Below, piece after piece: positions 12,301 to 21,085 of a DNA stretch of 64,000 bases. The stretch's first letter is position 1. Each line of letters starts with the position of its first letter. The notes beneath the pieces were generated by a model, which did no database searches, was not told the origin of the DNA, and saw only the letters and a list, made by a program, of their open reading frames with translations. Made by a program: the position numbers and the translations under genes. The stretch spans positions 25,884,003 to 25,948,002 of the forward strand of contig OX465102.1 in the NCBI GenBank assembly GCA_949987565.1, read 5' to 3'. Origin of the DNA: Luidia sarsii (Eukaryota; Echinodermata; Asteroidea; Paxillosida; Luidiidae).

Positions 12301-15300
12301 TCCTCCGGTTCTTTTCAGAACCACACTTATTACATCGAGTTGGGCAAACCCTCATTGAATTTCACTCTGCTCCACAGAAACATAATCTGCAATCTCAAAG
12401 AGCATTTTAAGAAAAAAGAAAAAAAGATTGCCCAACCCTAGTTTGACTGACGCGTATAGCAAGTGACTTTCAAATAGCGAAATATTCCAAATATTGTGTG
12501 CTGAGCGTACAGTGAAAGATTCTTGGTGGCAATCTGATTTAACTCCGAATTTTTTTTTTCTATTCTGAAGGAATTTGGGCCGTTTAGGCAGATGTATGAA
12601 ATAAGGCCCTTGGCTGCATAGAGTATTGTGTGATTGATACAGTAGGTAACATCCCAAATAAACTCATTTGCAGTACATTTGCAATACATAAACTCATTTG
12701 CAATATATAAACAAAATTCCCACATGTGGGAGTTGTTTCCATCTTTGTGATAGTTTTACCCCCCATTAATCTGAATATATCTCCTTTGTGCTGAAAACAC
12801 TTTCCCACTTGCTGGAAATGCTATCCCTCCTGGGCGGACAATTTCTCCTACTTGTGTGGAAATGTGTGGGGATGCTGTACTTGTCGAGAAATCTTCACTC
12901 AAACATCGACAAATAGTTTATTACTGTACTCGCGAGTAATAAACTATTTCTTAAACTACGGAACGCTGCATAAACCATGACAGTTTTTTTTCTTTTCTAT
13001 TTTCTCAGATTACCATTTGAGCTAAAACCTTTGCAGTATTGCTTTTTTGGAATGTTTTATGGTTTAACACAAACTATGGCAATCTTTTGACCTTCATCAA
13101 TGTTTTATAGGGCCTTTAAGCAAGAAAACCTGCTGAATTTATTCAACATGAAATTTTGGCTGCATAGAGTATTGTGTTATTGATACAGTAGGTAACATTC
13201 CAAATAAACTCATTTGCTGTACATGTACATTTGCAATACATAAGCTCATTTGCAATATATAAAAATTTTCCCATGTGGGAATTGTTTCCATCTTTGTGAT
13301 AGTTTTACCCCCCATTAATCTGAATTTACCTCCTGCGTGCTTAAAACACTGTCCCACTTGCTGGAAATGTTATCCCACCTGGGCGGACAATTTCTCCTAC
13401 TTGTGTGGAAATGTTCTGTTACTGCAGCCAATGTCACGAAACCTTGCGCAATGTTTCGTATGTGAAATCAACTGCTGGTGTTCAAGTAGTTCCTGATTTT
13501 GTAAAGATTAAACAGAGATATTTGGCCACTCCGTAGGAAAACCAAGATCATGCCTTTTCAGTTCCAGACATTTTCCAGTGTATGTGAATGGTCCGAAATG
13601 CCTTTACTTGGGGTGATGTTGGTGGTCTTTAACCTTCAAGTGCACCCTTTGCCATTGGATGTTGGTAGGTAATCTCTGGATTGGTTTGGGCCGGTTGCTT
13701 GAAATCCTTGCAGGACATTCTCGCTCTGCTGGAGTCTCTCGCCCTGCCCGGAGAGTGGCAGTCCCTCCTGGCGGCCGCCAACATCCCCCGGGAAGCAATG
13801 GAGGATCCCACCTCAGCGCGCTCTGTCATCGCCATGGTGGAGGGCTCGGTGCGCATGACCCAGCAGGAGTTGGACCGGCTGGCGCTGGCTTGCCGCCAGA
13901 GGGCGGCAGACTTCGGCGGTCGGGAGGAGGAGGTGGAGGAGGCATTGGCCCCGCTGCTGGGTATGGCGGCCGTTGCCGAGAGCCAGTCCGGCTCCTCTGT
14001 GCTCTACGATAGCCTGAACGATGCGCAGCGTCCCCCCCGGCTGATGAGCGAGGCGGCGGCGGATAGCCTCAGCGTGGAGGGCGAGGGCTTGTCGGGGAAG
14101 ACCTCAGCGCGTCCTGCAGAGGCGGAGCCACCGAGGGTAGGAGCCGTGCCGGCACCGCCTCCCATCCTGCCCGGCGCGCTGGCCGACATCGCCGCCCGCA
14201 GGCCCAGGCCCGCTCCGGCTCCCACTACCGGTCCCCCGGCCAGTAGGCCGGGGCCCAGGAGGCGGGCCGGCCACCCCGGAACGGCCGGCCACCAGAGCTT
14301 GGACCCCGCTGCACTGGCGGAGCAGAGAGGCCGACTGAAGGCCACCCAGGCGGGACCCCACCCCAGCCAGCTGCCAAGCCTGGCCGAGATAGGCAACCAG
14401 AAGATGACCAGCATTGCTGAAATTCTCAAGAAGGTACGTACATGTACTAGGTGGTGCAAAGCCATGTGGATGTTTGGCAACCATACCCCTGTGTATGTAT
14501 GTTAAAAACGTTCCCCAACCTCACAAAATCCAACACCAGGTTTTGTTGGAATTTGTCATGTTTATTGGATTAGGTACCCCAAGGATAGCATACTGCTGCT
14601 GATTTTTGTTGGAGTTTGTTGGGTTAGGTACCAATGGTCAGTACACTGCCACACACTCCAACACCTGACCAGAAAATGACCAAGAGCTCGTGGGTAAACT
14701 CACCCACGAAAGCAGTGTCAGTACACTCCCACACACTCCAACACCTGACCAGAAAATGACCAAGAGCTTGTGGGTAAAGTAAACTCACCCACGGAAGCAG
14801 TGTAGTGCACTGCTACACACTCCAACACCTGACCAGAACATGCCATAGCAAACACATCGTTGCATTTTGTTGGGTTGGGGACAAACCCCCTGTAGTCATG
14901 CAACAATGCATAATACCCTGTACATGTACACATCTGTACCCATCCTAACCAAATCCAACACGTGCAGACTGTTAGATTCTGTGAGGTTACATGTAGGTAC
15001 CAATGGGTTCCTAATTTCTGTCCAAATGTTGGATTTTGTTGGGTTAAATGTAAGTACATGTATGCTTACTAGTGAAAGAGCCTAGAGGGAGTTAGGGTTA
15101 AACAGGGTTCCTGCAGTCATGACAAACCTACAAAACAAAAAAGGCATGGAATTTTTTACTTTTTTTCAGACCTCGAAAAGCCATGGAAAAGCCATGGAAA
15201 AGTCATTAAAAATGAAAATTTTCAAATTTGTCCATTTATGATGTTCTTATTGCTGTATTTATATTTTCAAATTGAAAAACACTGAACTAACATGGTACAG

Positions 15301-17233
15301 TAATGTCCTGTAGTTTGGTCCTAATCACCTAAGATAAAGTTTATAGGGAAAATAGGTCCTGATTTTGTTTTGAAATTTAAGTCATGGGAAAAGTCTTTGA
15401 TTATATTTGTTGGAGGTGTAGGAACCCTTGTAAAAGGTTTGGAGTGGCCTCATTCAATGAGGGTTTGCCCTACTCAATGTAATCATCACTGAGTGCTCAG
15501 TGCTTTGCCCGATTGCCTGCTAAAAGAAAAAGTCAGGCAGCTCAGGTATGGTAGAATTTGAATCTGCATCCATAACTTTCATAGGGCTAAGGCCTCTATT
15601 TGACAACACAATAATGGATAATTTGCTCACTCGGGTATACAGAGTACAGTGCAGCACTTTGGGCCCCTCGATTTCAGAGCATCTGTGGTGTTGCTATGCT
15701 CTCCAGCCACCAATGCTGTCCAATGTCCATATTTGTATATACAAAGACTGTTTTCAGTCTACCTCAAAGCAGCACGCTTAGGCCTAAACAAAAACCACAC
15801 ATGCTTTCTGTGACAGGAGTTGCAGGCTCAACTGCCAGATTGCAGATAACAGTTACGGCTACTGGGAAGGAAATTCTTGTTGTTTGATCGATCGATGCTG
15901 CCACGGAAGACTGTACTGGCTTGTCCCACAGCCAAACACAGTGAAAGGCTGAATGCACTACATGTACACACTGCTGGGCTATGCTTCACTGCACAACACA
16001 ATGATGTATAATCCACTGACGAAAGCCACATGTCAGCCAAGTCATTTGGTACCATCCGTGGGATTTGTTTGGCCTCGGTGCTTGGTACCCTGATTGATTT
16101 GGCTGCAGTGGCCTCAAATTGAACTCAAGGCTTTAGGTTGGAGGTTTTTATTGTATTCATCCAGGGGCTGATTTCACAAAGCCTTACTTTCTAAATCAGT
16201 AAAATGCAAAAGAGTGAATAATTGTGACCCGGCACAGCGACATGAGGAATATCCCACCAAAACACTTTTTGAGTAAACAACGCCTGAAGTCAAAGTATCT
16301 TCTCAATTCGATAAAACAAAATAATGTATTGGAGGATATTATGTCTAAAGGATTTTTCCGAAATCCGTCTCTTAATGTTGAAAAAACACGAGGATTTCAG
16401 GGGAGTGTTTGTGTACTGTTTTCATGGAAATGTAAAGTTCCTGCCTTTTTGAATGGCCGCTTTCGAGAAGTTAGAATGTCGCTGCTTTATTGTGTCTGAT
16501 ACCAAATGAACCAACGAAGTCCCCTTGTACTATTTACAACAAAGTTCACACGGAAATAATTCTGATATAATTTGAAAGCTAATGGTATACTCTTTCACAT
16601 CATTAGAAAATCTCAAAATCTCAAAAGTGGGGGTTATTTTTCATTATGCTGTGCCGGGTCACAATTCACTGTCAAGGAGTGAAAATCACTCCAAAAAGCG
16701 AAAAACGCACAAAAAGAGTGGAAAACACTGTAAAGAGTGGAGTGAAATCCCACTCTTGTAAGGAGCCATATGGAGGACAACTAGAAAAAGAGTTGTCCTC
16801 CATATGGCTCCTCTATAGAGTGGTGTTTTACTCCATCTTCATTCTTAGCCAGTTAGCGATTTCCACTTCACTTACGGTGGTTTTTCACTCTTTTTGAGCG
16901 GTTTCGGCTTTTCTTGAGGAAATTTCACTCTTTTTTTGCGAGTGGATTATTCACTTTTGTTTATGTAGACACACACATGGTAGAGAGTGTGACACATTGT
17001 AACCCAACTTACACATACGATGTATTGGGATTGATGGTCAGTTACCTTGGGTTTGGGTGAAATAATAATAATAACTGCCGAAGATGCTGGTGCATTGCTT
17101 GGCTTATGTCTGTCGCCTTCCTCACCTTCCCCAGGCTGTAGCTGCCAGACGAGCGGCCCTGAGGGAGGAGAGCAATAGCCTGGAACACTCCCTGCCCGAG
17201 TCCATGTGGTCGGCAACTACCGATGACTATTGA
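2..17233 (+). CDS. TKL-group protein kinase, 3' part of gene (13 exons)
   Basis: Exons joined by eye with GT-AG borders and matching phases: 2-368, 1733-2029, 3314-3453, 4458-4759, 5293-5384, 5978-6099, 7718-7854, 8770-8943, 9623-9722, 11156-11236, 11672-11791, 13714-14433, 17135-17233. They give 916 residues and a stop; the true start lies left of the window. Residues 1-399 are low complexity and coiled coil. Residues ~400-644 are a kinase domain with glycine loop GEGTFSQV, lysine in EVAIKRLKH, HLDLKSMN catalytic loop, DFG, APE, DVYSFG and a final KRPSF. The tail is ~270 residues, rich in Pro, Ala and Arg. The HRD arginine is leucine, so it would be a non-RD kinase, but the catalytic Asp, Asn, DFG and Lys remain and activity is plausible. 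Family knowledge: TKL kinases are mostly Ser/Thr signalling kinases. The exact subfamily (MLK-like or other) and the substrate are not known. Confidence 0.9.
660..825 (+). repeat. tRNA-derived SINE-like copy
   Basis: TAGCTCAGGTGGTAGAGCAC is an RNA polymerase III A-box region, and GGTTCAAAGCC about 30 bases later is a B box. The following segment (GGTGGCCTCCCAAATAG and onward) recurs near 4,970, 10,900 and 25,140. It lies in the intron after the first visible exon. Confidence 0.65.
1012..1723. mobile_element. pogo/Tigger-like MITE in kinase intron
   Basis: Begins TACAATGGAACG and ends with the reverse complement of TACAGTGGAACG, so it has short inverted ends with TA at each border, the mark of Tc1/mariner-pogo elements. 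The interior (from ~1,340) is shared with 2,690-3,080. No transposase frame is visible, so it would be non-autonomous. Confidence 0.6.
1733..2029 (+). CDS. kinase gene exon, coiled-coil segment
   Basis: Preceded by a CTTTCAG acceptor and followed by a GT donor, phases 1 and 1. Encodes a strongly charged helix dense in Gln, Glu, Arg and Lys (starting near AMTKLKQKQEQ), then a Glu run and a Ser run. A coiled coil for self-association is the natural reading. The acceptor lies about 10 bases after the right end of a MITE-like insert. Confidence 0.8.
2690..3080. repeat. second copy of the 1,340-1,700 interior segment
   Basis: Direct repeat of the interior of the pogo-like insert: the stretches starting CTTACTTTGTTTACCCCTTG and continuing to the GCACTCTGTTGAGGCTGTCC-type block occur in both with a few changes and small indels. 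I do not see the inverted ends around this copy. Confidence 0.7.
3314..3453 (+). CDS. kinase gene exon
   Basis: Acceptor TTTCATAAG after a long T run, donor AAG|GTGAGT. Encodes a Ser/Pro-rich linker followed by LTPEDRLKHLELK, the start of a helix that continues in the next exon. Phase 1 in, phase 0 out, consistent with both neighbours. Confidence 0.7.
3835..4368. repeat. 12-bp tandem repeat, ~44 copies
   Basis: Near-perfect tandem array of AATACTTGCTGC in the intron between exons 3314-3453 and 4458-4759. Variants (AACACTTGCTGC, CCATACTTGCTGC, single T-to-G or T-to-C changes) cluster at the left end and near 4,080-4,130. The unit is a multiple of three without stops, so all frames stay open and look like long Leu-Leu-Gln-Tyr or Ala-Ala-Ser-Ile proteins. 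These are not genes. Confidence 0.97.
4458..4759 (+). CDS. kinase gene exon, second coiled coil
   Basis: Acceptor GACAG, donor GT after a phase-2 codon. Encodes a helix (VEKLQRELASLRRDL), a Ser-rich spacer, and a lysine-rich helix (LMKEVRKQKEQHKKQ). It begins about 90 bases downstream of the 12-bp repeat array. Confidence 0.8.
4805..5165 (-). repeat. tRNA-derived SINE copy
   Basis: On the - strand, GGTAGCTCAGATAGGAAGAG (A box) and GGTTCAACTCC (B box, + strand 4,895-4,905) stand at tRNA spacing, followed by a T/A-rich tail. The upstream part matches copies at 10,840 and 25,050. It is intronic. Confidence 0.75.
5293..5384 (+). CDS. kinase gene exon just before the catalytic domain
   Basis: Acceptor CACCCCAG, donor GAAG|GTACGG. 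Encodes the end of the helix (MLESELSRLKHRDPVQ) and a short stretch leading to the kinase domain. Phases 2 in and 1 out match the flanking exons. Confidence 0.8.
5800..5910 (+). repeat. Penelope-like element end motif
   Basis: GAAAGGTCCTGCTAGGATTG, then AAACATCAGGCCCACTAA and a conserved T-rich downstream part. The same block recurs at 20,975-21,085 (opposite strand), 33,330-33,440, 44,508-44,620 and 61,730-61,845. Hammerhead-like terminal motifs of the type GAAAC-GTC are known at Penelope-like element ends; the assignment here is by resemblance. Confidence 0.55.
5978..6099 (+). CDS. kinase domain exon: glycine-rich loop and lysine
   Basis: Acceptor CTTCCAG, donor GAAGAG|GTGAGT. Encodes LIGEGTFSQVFRGSF (ATP-binding glycine loop) and EVAIKRLKHP with the invariant lysine, and ends just inside helix C at YFAEE. 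The 94-bp satellite starts right after this exon. Confidence 0.92.
6110..7655. repeat. 94-bp satellite, ~16 copies, with higher-order structure
   Basis: TAGTTAGCGTTGTATGCTCA recurs about every 94 bp (6141, 6239, 6333, 6427, 6521, 6615, 6709 and onward). The variant carrying CCATTTGTTCTACACG recurs at 6333, 6709, 7085 and 7366, i.e. every 376 bp (4 x 94) and then 281 bp (3 x 94 less one). It fills the intron between two kinase-domain exons. Confidence 0.95.
7718..7854 (+). CDS. kinase domain exon: helix C to hinge
   Basis: Acceptor GTTCCAG, donor ACGAG|GTACAT. Encodes VSLLHELRHPRVILLLGVC and the hinge VLEYMAGGSLYARLH, typical of TKL kinases. Confidence 0.92.
7855..8769. other. intron without recognised features
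   Basis: No open frame of interest. The only hint is a tRNA-like A-box word (GGCTAGATAGCTCAGGTTGT) near 8,635 without a clear B box, perhaps a SINE fragment. Confidence 0.5.
8770..8943 (+). CDS. kinase domain exon: catalytic loop and DFG
   Basis: Acceptor CCCACAG, donor CTGAG|GTAGGC. Encodes the helix before the catalytic loop (ALGMNYLHRH), the loop VLHLDLKSMNVLL with Leu at the HRD arginine position, and KIGDFGFAKL with an intact DFG. Confidence 0.92.
9623..9722 (+). CDS. kinase domain exon: activation segment
   Basis: Acceptor CTTTCAG, donor GACAAG|GTAATG. Encodes GTPGWMAPELM, the end of the activation loop with an intact APE motif. Confidence 0.9.
9795..10735. repeat. ~50-bp minisatellite, about 19 copies
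   Basis: Tandem units containing GGATTGAGGCARTGRGTTT, CATGCACAAACTCC or CACAAACTCACATT, with lengths of 46-52 bp. Two subtypes alternate: 'CTATCAAGAG' in the middle and 'CACATTGGAG' at both sides. Lies in the intron between the activation-segment exon and the helix F exon. Confidence 0.93.
10840..11050 (+). repeat. tRNA-derived SINE copy, 3' part decayed
   Basis: GGATGGCTCAGATGGTGAGA is an A-box region, and the flanking ACTTGACTATTTGGGAAGGC matches other copies. The B box is damaged. Tail TTTCTTTGCCATTTTT matches the copy at 4,860. Confidence 0.6.
11156..11236 (+). CDS. kinase domain exon: helix F region
   Basis: Acceptor CCCCCAG, donor TTCCAG|GTAATG. Encodes VDVYSFGIILWEMYTG and QPYKGLSLFQ, a standard TKL helix F/G region. 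27 codons, phase 0 at both ends. Confidence 0.92.
11672..11791 (+). CDS. kinase domain exon: C-terminal helices
   Basis: Acceptor TTCGCAG, donor TTCAAG|GTACAT, 40 codons, phase 0. Encodes RPEIPESCPQPLVKLI and CWDQKPNKRPSF, with the conserved final Arg of the fold. Confidence 0.92.
11900..12065 (-). repeat. tRNA-like SINE fragment
   Basis: GGGATTCGAACCCTTGCCGC on the + strand is the reverse complement of a pol III B box inside a T-arm-like sequence. The related word GTAGGATTGAAACCCGCGAC occurs at 23,889. Intronic. Confidence 0.5.
12140..12330. repeat. foldback element with histone-stem-like ends
   Basis: The arm at 12,147-12,182 (starting TGGTTCTGAAAAGAACCGGA) is inverted at 12,288-12,324 with few mismatches. 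Between them are repeats of GAACAGTGTACTCC. The inner part (CCTGAAGACGAAC ... AAAATGTCGAG) resembles Penelope-like element terminal ribozyme regions. Confidence 0.65.
12608..13430. repeat. intronic direct duplication
   Basis: The block 12,608-12,870 (GGCTGCATAGAGTATTGTGT and onward) repeats at 13,158-13,425. The sequence between (12,868-13,150) recurs downstream of the gene at 18,731-18,966, so it is a dispersed family. No protein assigned. Confidence 0.75.
13714..14433 (+). CDS. kinase gene exon, long C-terminal tail
   Basis: Acceptor CTTGCAG, donor AAGAAG|GTACGT, 240 codons, phase 0, much more GC-rich than the surrounding introns. It opens with DILALLESLALPGEWQ, probably the last kinase helix plus a short helical extension. 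The rest is rich in Ala, Pro, Gly and Arg with no recognised domain. Confidence 0.88.
14640..14850. repeat. ~90-bp tandem repeat, 2-3 copies
   Basis: CACTCCAACACCTGACCAGA recurs at about 14,654, 14,735 and 14,818 with intervening CAAGAGCTYGTGGGTAAA. Intronic, before the last kinase exon. Confidence 0.75.
14860..16220. other. intron sequence without gene
   Basis: AT-rich sequence with two short self-similar words (AAAAGCCATGGAAAAGCCAT near 15,177) and TACATGTA-rich stretches. No coding or RNA gene seen. Confidence 0.5.
16221..16665. mobile_element. 445-bp MITE with perfect 18-bp inverted ends
   Basis: Left end ATTGTGACCCGGCACAGC (16,221-16,238) is matched exactly in inverse at 16,648-16,665. 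No transposase frame inside. It lies in the last kinase intron and touches another foldback-like segment at 16,665-16,950. Confidence 0.8.
16762..16811. repeat. perfect 21-bp hairpin
   Basis: Arm 16,762-16,782 starts GGAGCCATATGGAGG and is exactly inverted at 16,791-16,811 with an 8-base loop AGAAAAAG. Flanks (AGTGAAAA ... CACTC words) are imperfectly inverted too, so it is probably the centre of a foldback transposon and not a microRNA. Confidence 0.85.
17135..17233 (+). CDS. kinase gene last exon with stop
   Basis: Acceptor TTCCCCAG, then 32 codons and TGA. Encodes a short helix (AVAARRAALREE) and an acidic Asp-Asp-Tyr end. It joins the preceding exon in phase 0. Confidence 0.82.
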   Translation, partial: AVAARRAALREESNSLEHSLPESMWSATTDDY

Positions 17234-17289
17234 GGCATCGGCCGGTCGCTTTACCGGCGCCACTCCCACCGGGACTGATCGGAAATGGC

Positions 17290-18725
17290 CCGGTTGTGAA
17301 AAGTCTTTCCACAAGTCCTCCGAAATTTAAGAACCCCAATTTTTTTGTTCCACCATGATTACTAATTGCGAGCAGAGTCACCAAATGGACTCTGAATGCT
17401 GAGTCCATAGTCTCAATTCAAGTCCCGAGTGATCTGTGGCAAACCCGAGTCCAGTGTCATTTTAGAATGGAAAGCTGTCCAAAAAACCTAGCTGAGTGCA
17501 TTCTTTTCTCTTTCTGTTTGAAAAAAAAAAGAGTTGTGAGATGAAATGAATGATTACACATTCAGTTGGCCTGTATGGATTGCCGTTAATTGAAGATAAA
17601 GAAACCCCTTTTTTATAATTAGGGGATTCACTTTGGAATCAGACAACATAACATGTTGTCTGTCCAATCACTAGTCAGCTGGGTTAAGTATGACTTCAAG
17701 TCTGAGTCAGCAACTCCAAGTCTGAGTCAGTCATGCAAAAGTGCGTCTCAAGTTGGTTCCAAGTAGGCCTATGCCTCTTTGCGTACGTGTGACGCTCACT
17801 GGACTTTGTTTTCTTGTTTGCCGTGAAAAGGAAAGCGTGTGACTGCCGGTGAACAGCCCAGTTTCATAGCGCCACTTAACTGCCCAATACAACATTGGAA
17901 AGATCGGGAAGCATCGATGTCCACAGATTTCATTCTAATTTACTCAGTTTGTAGATGGTCATAATAGAATCCTCATGTTGAAATCTGAAATTGAAATCTG
18001 AAATTCTGATTTGAAATTGATCTGAAAATTGCCCGGCTGTGAAAAGTTTTTCAACAAGTCCTCCGAAATTTAAGAACCCCAATTTTTTTCCCGCCATGAT
18101 CACTTGCGAGCAGAGTTCATTTGAGTCACCAAATGGACTCTGAATGCTGAGTCCATAGTCTCAATTCAAGTCCCGAGTGATCTGTGGCAAACCCGAGTCC
18201 AGTGTCATTTTAGAATGGAAAGCTGTCCAAAAACCTAGCTGAGTGCATTCTTTAATTTTTTGTTCTCTTTCTGTTTGAAAAAAAATTTGTCAGATGAAAT
18301 GAATGATTACACATTCAGTTGGCCAGTATGGATTGCCGTTAATTGAAGATAAAGAAACCCCTTTTTGTATAATTAGGGGATTCACTTTGGAATCAGACAA
18401 CACACCATTTTTTGTTGTCTGTCAGCTGGGTTAAGTATGAATTCAAGTCGGAGTCAGCAACTCCATGTCTGAGTCAGTCATGCAAAATGCGTCTCAAGTT
18501 GGTTCCAAGTCTGCCTCTTTGCGTACGTGTGACGCTCACTGGACTTTGCTTTCTTGTTTGCCGTGAAAAGCAAAGCGTGTGACTGCCAGTGAGCAGCCTA
18601 GTTTCATAGAGCCGCAATGGCCCAATACAACATTGGGAAGATGGGAAAACATCGATGTCCACAGATTTCATTCTAATTTACTCAGTTTGCAGATGGTCAT
18701 AATAGAATCCTCATGTTGAAATCCT
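17290..18725. repeat. 0.7-kb tandem direct duplication after kinase stop
   Basis: 17,293-17,985 and 18,030-18,720 share long blocks in order (for example AAGTCCTCCGAAATTTAAGA, AGTCCCGAGTGATCTGTGGC, GGATTGCCGTTAATTGAAGA) with small indels. No open frame persists in both. It may include the 3' UTR of the kinase transcript. Confidence 0.9.
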
Positions 18726-18730
18726 ACGTC

Positions 18731-18970
18731 TGGGATGCTGTACTTCTGGAGAAATCCTCACTCAAACATCTACAAATAGTTTATTACTACCTTTTTTTTC
18801 TTTTTTTCTATTTTCTCAGATAACCATTTGAGCTAAAACCTTTGCAGTATTGCTTTTTGGGAATGTTTTATGGTTAATAACACACAAACTGTGGCAATCT
18901 TTTGATCTTGATCAATGTTTTGTAGGGCCTTTAGGCAAGAAAACCTGCTAAATCTATTCAACATGAAAAT
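18731..18970. repeat. copy of intronic repeat 12,868-13,150
   Basis: Shares GGATGCTGTACTT, CTCAAACATC and the block from AACCTTTGCAGTATTGCTTT to the A-rich end with the intron copy. Dispersed, non-coding repeat. Confidence 0.75.
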
Positions 18971-19615
18971 GTGTTCTTGCCTAATTCAAGATTGCCAACC
19001 ACATTTCACTTGACGCTTGCTTCAATCGACTTGTATTCCAATCATGTGTGCTTAGCATACAATACAGGTTGAACTTAGGCCAGGAACCTGATTTTATTGG
19101 GCACATATTGAGCAAATTTCGGTGCTTAATCGACTCTATGAAATTAGCCCCAGTAGACCCCTAAACATGTCCCAGACCGTCGGTATCAGAGGGACCCGAC
19201 CATCCGTGTTAACTAACTAACATTAGACGGACCTCACTCCATGGACCATTCTTACAAAATGCTAAAAGAAAAACAGTTTTCTGTTTTTTTTTATTTCTGA
19301 ACATTTTAATCAAGCATCTCTGTTTTCATTTGACCATGAGGAAACATTATTTATAGAAAAATATACAACATTTTAGAGAAAAATATACAAATCTTGAATT
19401 GAATTATTTGATTATATCAAGTTTAGATGGAAAGCATTATCAGAATAATGTTGTATGGTGATATACTTTTATTTATTTTATTTATTTGACGTGTGAGATA
19501 GATATGAGGTTGTACATGTGTAGCTTTCTATTTTACAATATGGTTTCCACTTGTCCCCCTTCTCAAGTTTAGTGATTATACATGTACTTAGGCCTGGAAT
19601 GTGTTTAAAATTATG
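18971..19615. other. intergenic, no gene seen
   Basis: AT-rich sequence between the kinase gene and the methyltransferase gene. No open frame with recognisable content. Confidence 0.5.
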
Positions 19616-19619
19616 GCCA

Positions 19620-19857
19620 TTTACGAAATTAAGGCTTAGGCTCGGGCTTAGGCTTCGGTCATATTTATTTTACTCCTTATACATTGTAATATCACAGGCA
19701 TATAAAAACAAGCGTTTGGCCCCAGTTTCTGGTGATTACCCTGTACCTATCAAGCCAACAAACTTTCAAATTCGGAAACAAACCACAACCTGGATTTTCA
19801 GGTTTGGTCAGTCGGAGACGAAGCCTGAGCCCGAGCCTAAGCCTTCATTTCGTAAAC
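19620..19857. repeat. foldback element, ~40-bp arms
   Basis: TTTACGAAATTAAGGCTTAG (left) and CCTAAGCCTTCATTTCGTAA (right) head inverted arms of about 40 bases with a ~160-base middle. MITE-like; no gene inside. Confidence 0.75.
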
Positions 19858-19859
19858 AG

Positions 19860-20970
19860 CCTCTCCACACCGACGTTGTACATCTTGTCCGGGAGTGACA
19901 TTTTGGGAGAACGGATAAGCATGCGCCCATTACATATTCCGAGAGAATTGTATTTCATCAACATTGTTGAAGAAAAAAAGAAAACCTGTTTGATTTCAGG
20001 ACGCGTAGTTGAAAGGGCGTTGTCGAGGGGAAGTATGGTTTCTGTTTTGGGAACATTGTTAATTTGTATGAAAAGCGCCACACCACAGTACAACCCTAAC
20101 TTGGGCGGATCACCGGAGCCGGACGATTGGTAAGGTGACAGCGCGGACTTGTCATATCCCAGCCATTGACTACACGACACTTGTTCAAGCTCCCTGCAAA
20201 TTGAGACGGTCACGGGTCATTGTGTCTAGTGGCTGTCTCATTGCGACAAGAATCCGACGGCGTAGTGAGTGGACATGGACCATAAAGTGGCACTGCGGAA
20301 ACCTGATATCGGACCACCTAAAGCTGCACTTCTAAAAAAAAAACGACCGTGAACGGGAAATTACATTCCTCCATACAAGATTTCATTCCTGGTCCACCAA
20401 ACTATAATTTTTTACGCCTGGATTGGACATTGGGCTGGACATTGAAGGGTTGGAGAAAGCCTTTTCGTCGATCTTGAAATACGCACGTTTTACCATTATA
20501 ATTATTTGGATAGATACCCAATTCTGACCGAAATGGATTAATACTAATTGTCGTTCGCGATCTACTTTTGTGGGGATGATCCCAGAAATGTTTGCATTGA
20601 TTAAATTGAAGATACTCTTTTGTAGAGTCTGATCATCAAAGGGATAAAACAAAACAACTGGTCAGTCCCTCCAATTCATCGGTGCCTTTGCGTGCGGAGT
20701 ACCAGCCAAAGACATATGATCAAAGCGACTGTAGGCATTCAGGTTCTATCTACGCATAGAATTCACGCATTTTATCAATTTTTCCGAGATTCGTTTTAAA
20801 AGTAGACTGCAATTTACATAATCCGTTCATGTAATATTATTCGTCCAAAGAGTACATCTATGACACCGAGTGCAATAAACGAATATTTTTTATCATGAGT
20901 GGTACCGTGCAACTTAATATTTTTTCTTATTGATTTAATTGTGGCGCATCGACTTGTATTGCATAATGTG
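19860..20970. other. intergenic, no gene seen
   Basis: Mixed composition, with a somewhat GC-richer patch at 20,090-20,290. Open frames here are short and match nothing I recognise. Confidence 0.45.
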
Positions 20971-20974
20971 ATAT

Positions 20975-21085
20975 ACAAAAATGTTGCAAACTGCTTACTG
21001 ACTAAAATTAACAAAATGCAAATCTTAAAATTTAGTGGGCCTGACGTTTCGATCCTAGCAGGACCTTTCTCAAAGGCAGAGTATT
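20975..21085 (-). repeat. Penelope-like element end motif, inverted
   Basis: Reverse complement of the block at 5,800-5,910: GGGCCTGACGTTTCGATCCT followed by AGCAGGACCTTTCTC. This copy keeps ACGTTTCG, i.e. CGAAACGT on the - strand, the least decayed version in the window. Confidence 0.55.

Noticed and set aside
12305..12325. Histone gene 3' end
   Set aside because: Stem-loop matches, but no histone coding sequence is near and the other arm of the repeat carries the same word inverted.
13604..14484. Open frames on the - strand at 13,604-13,856 and 14,004-14,484
   Set aside because: Shadows of the GC-rich last long kinase exon on the other strand.
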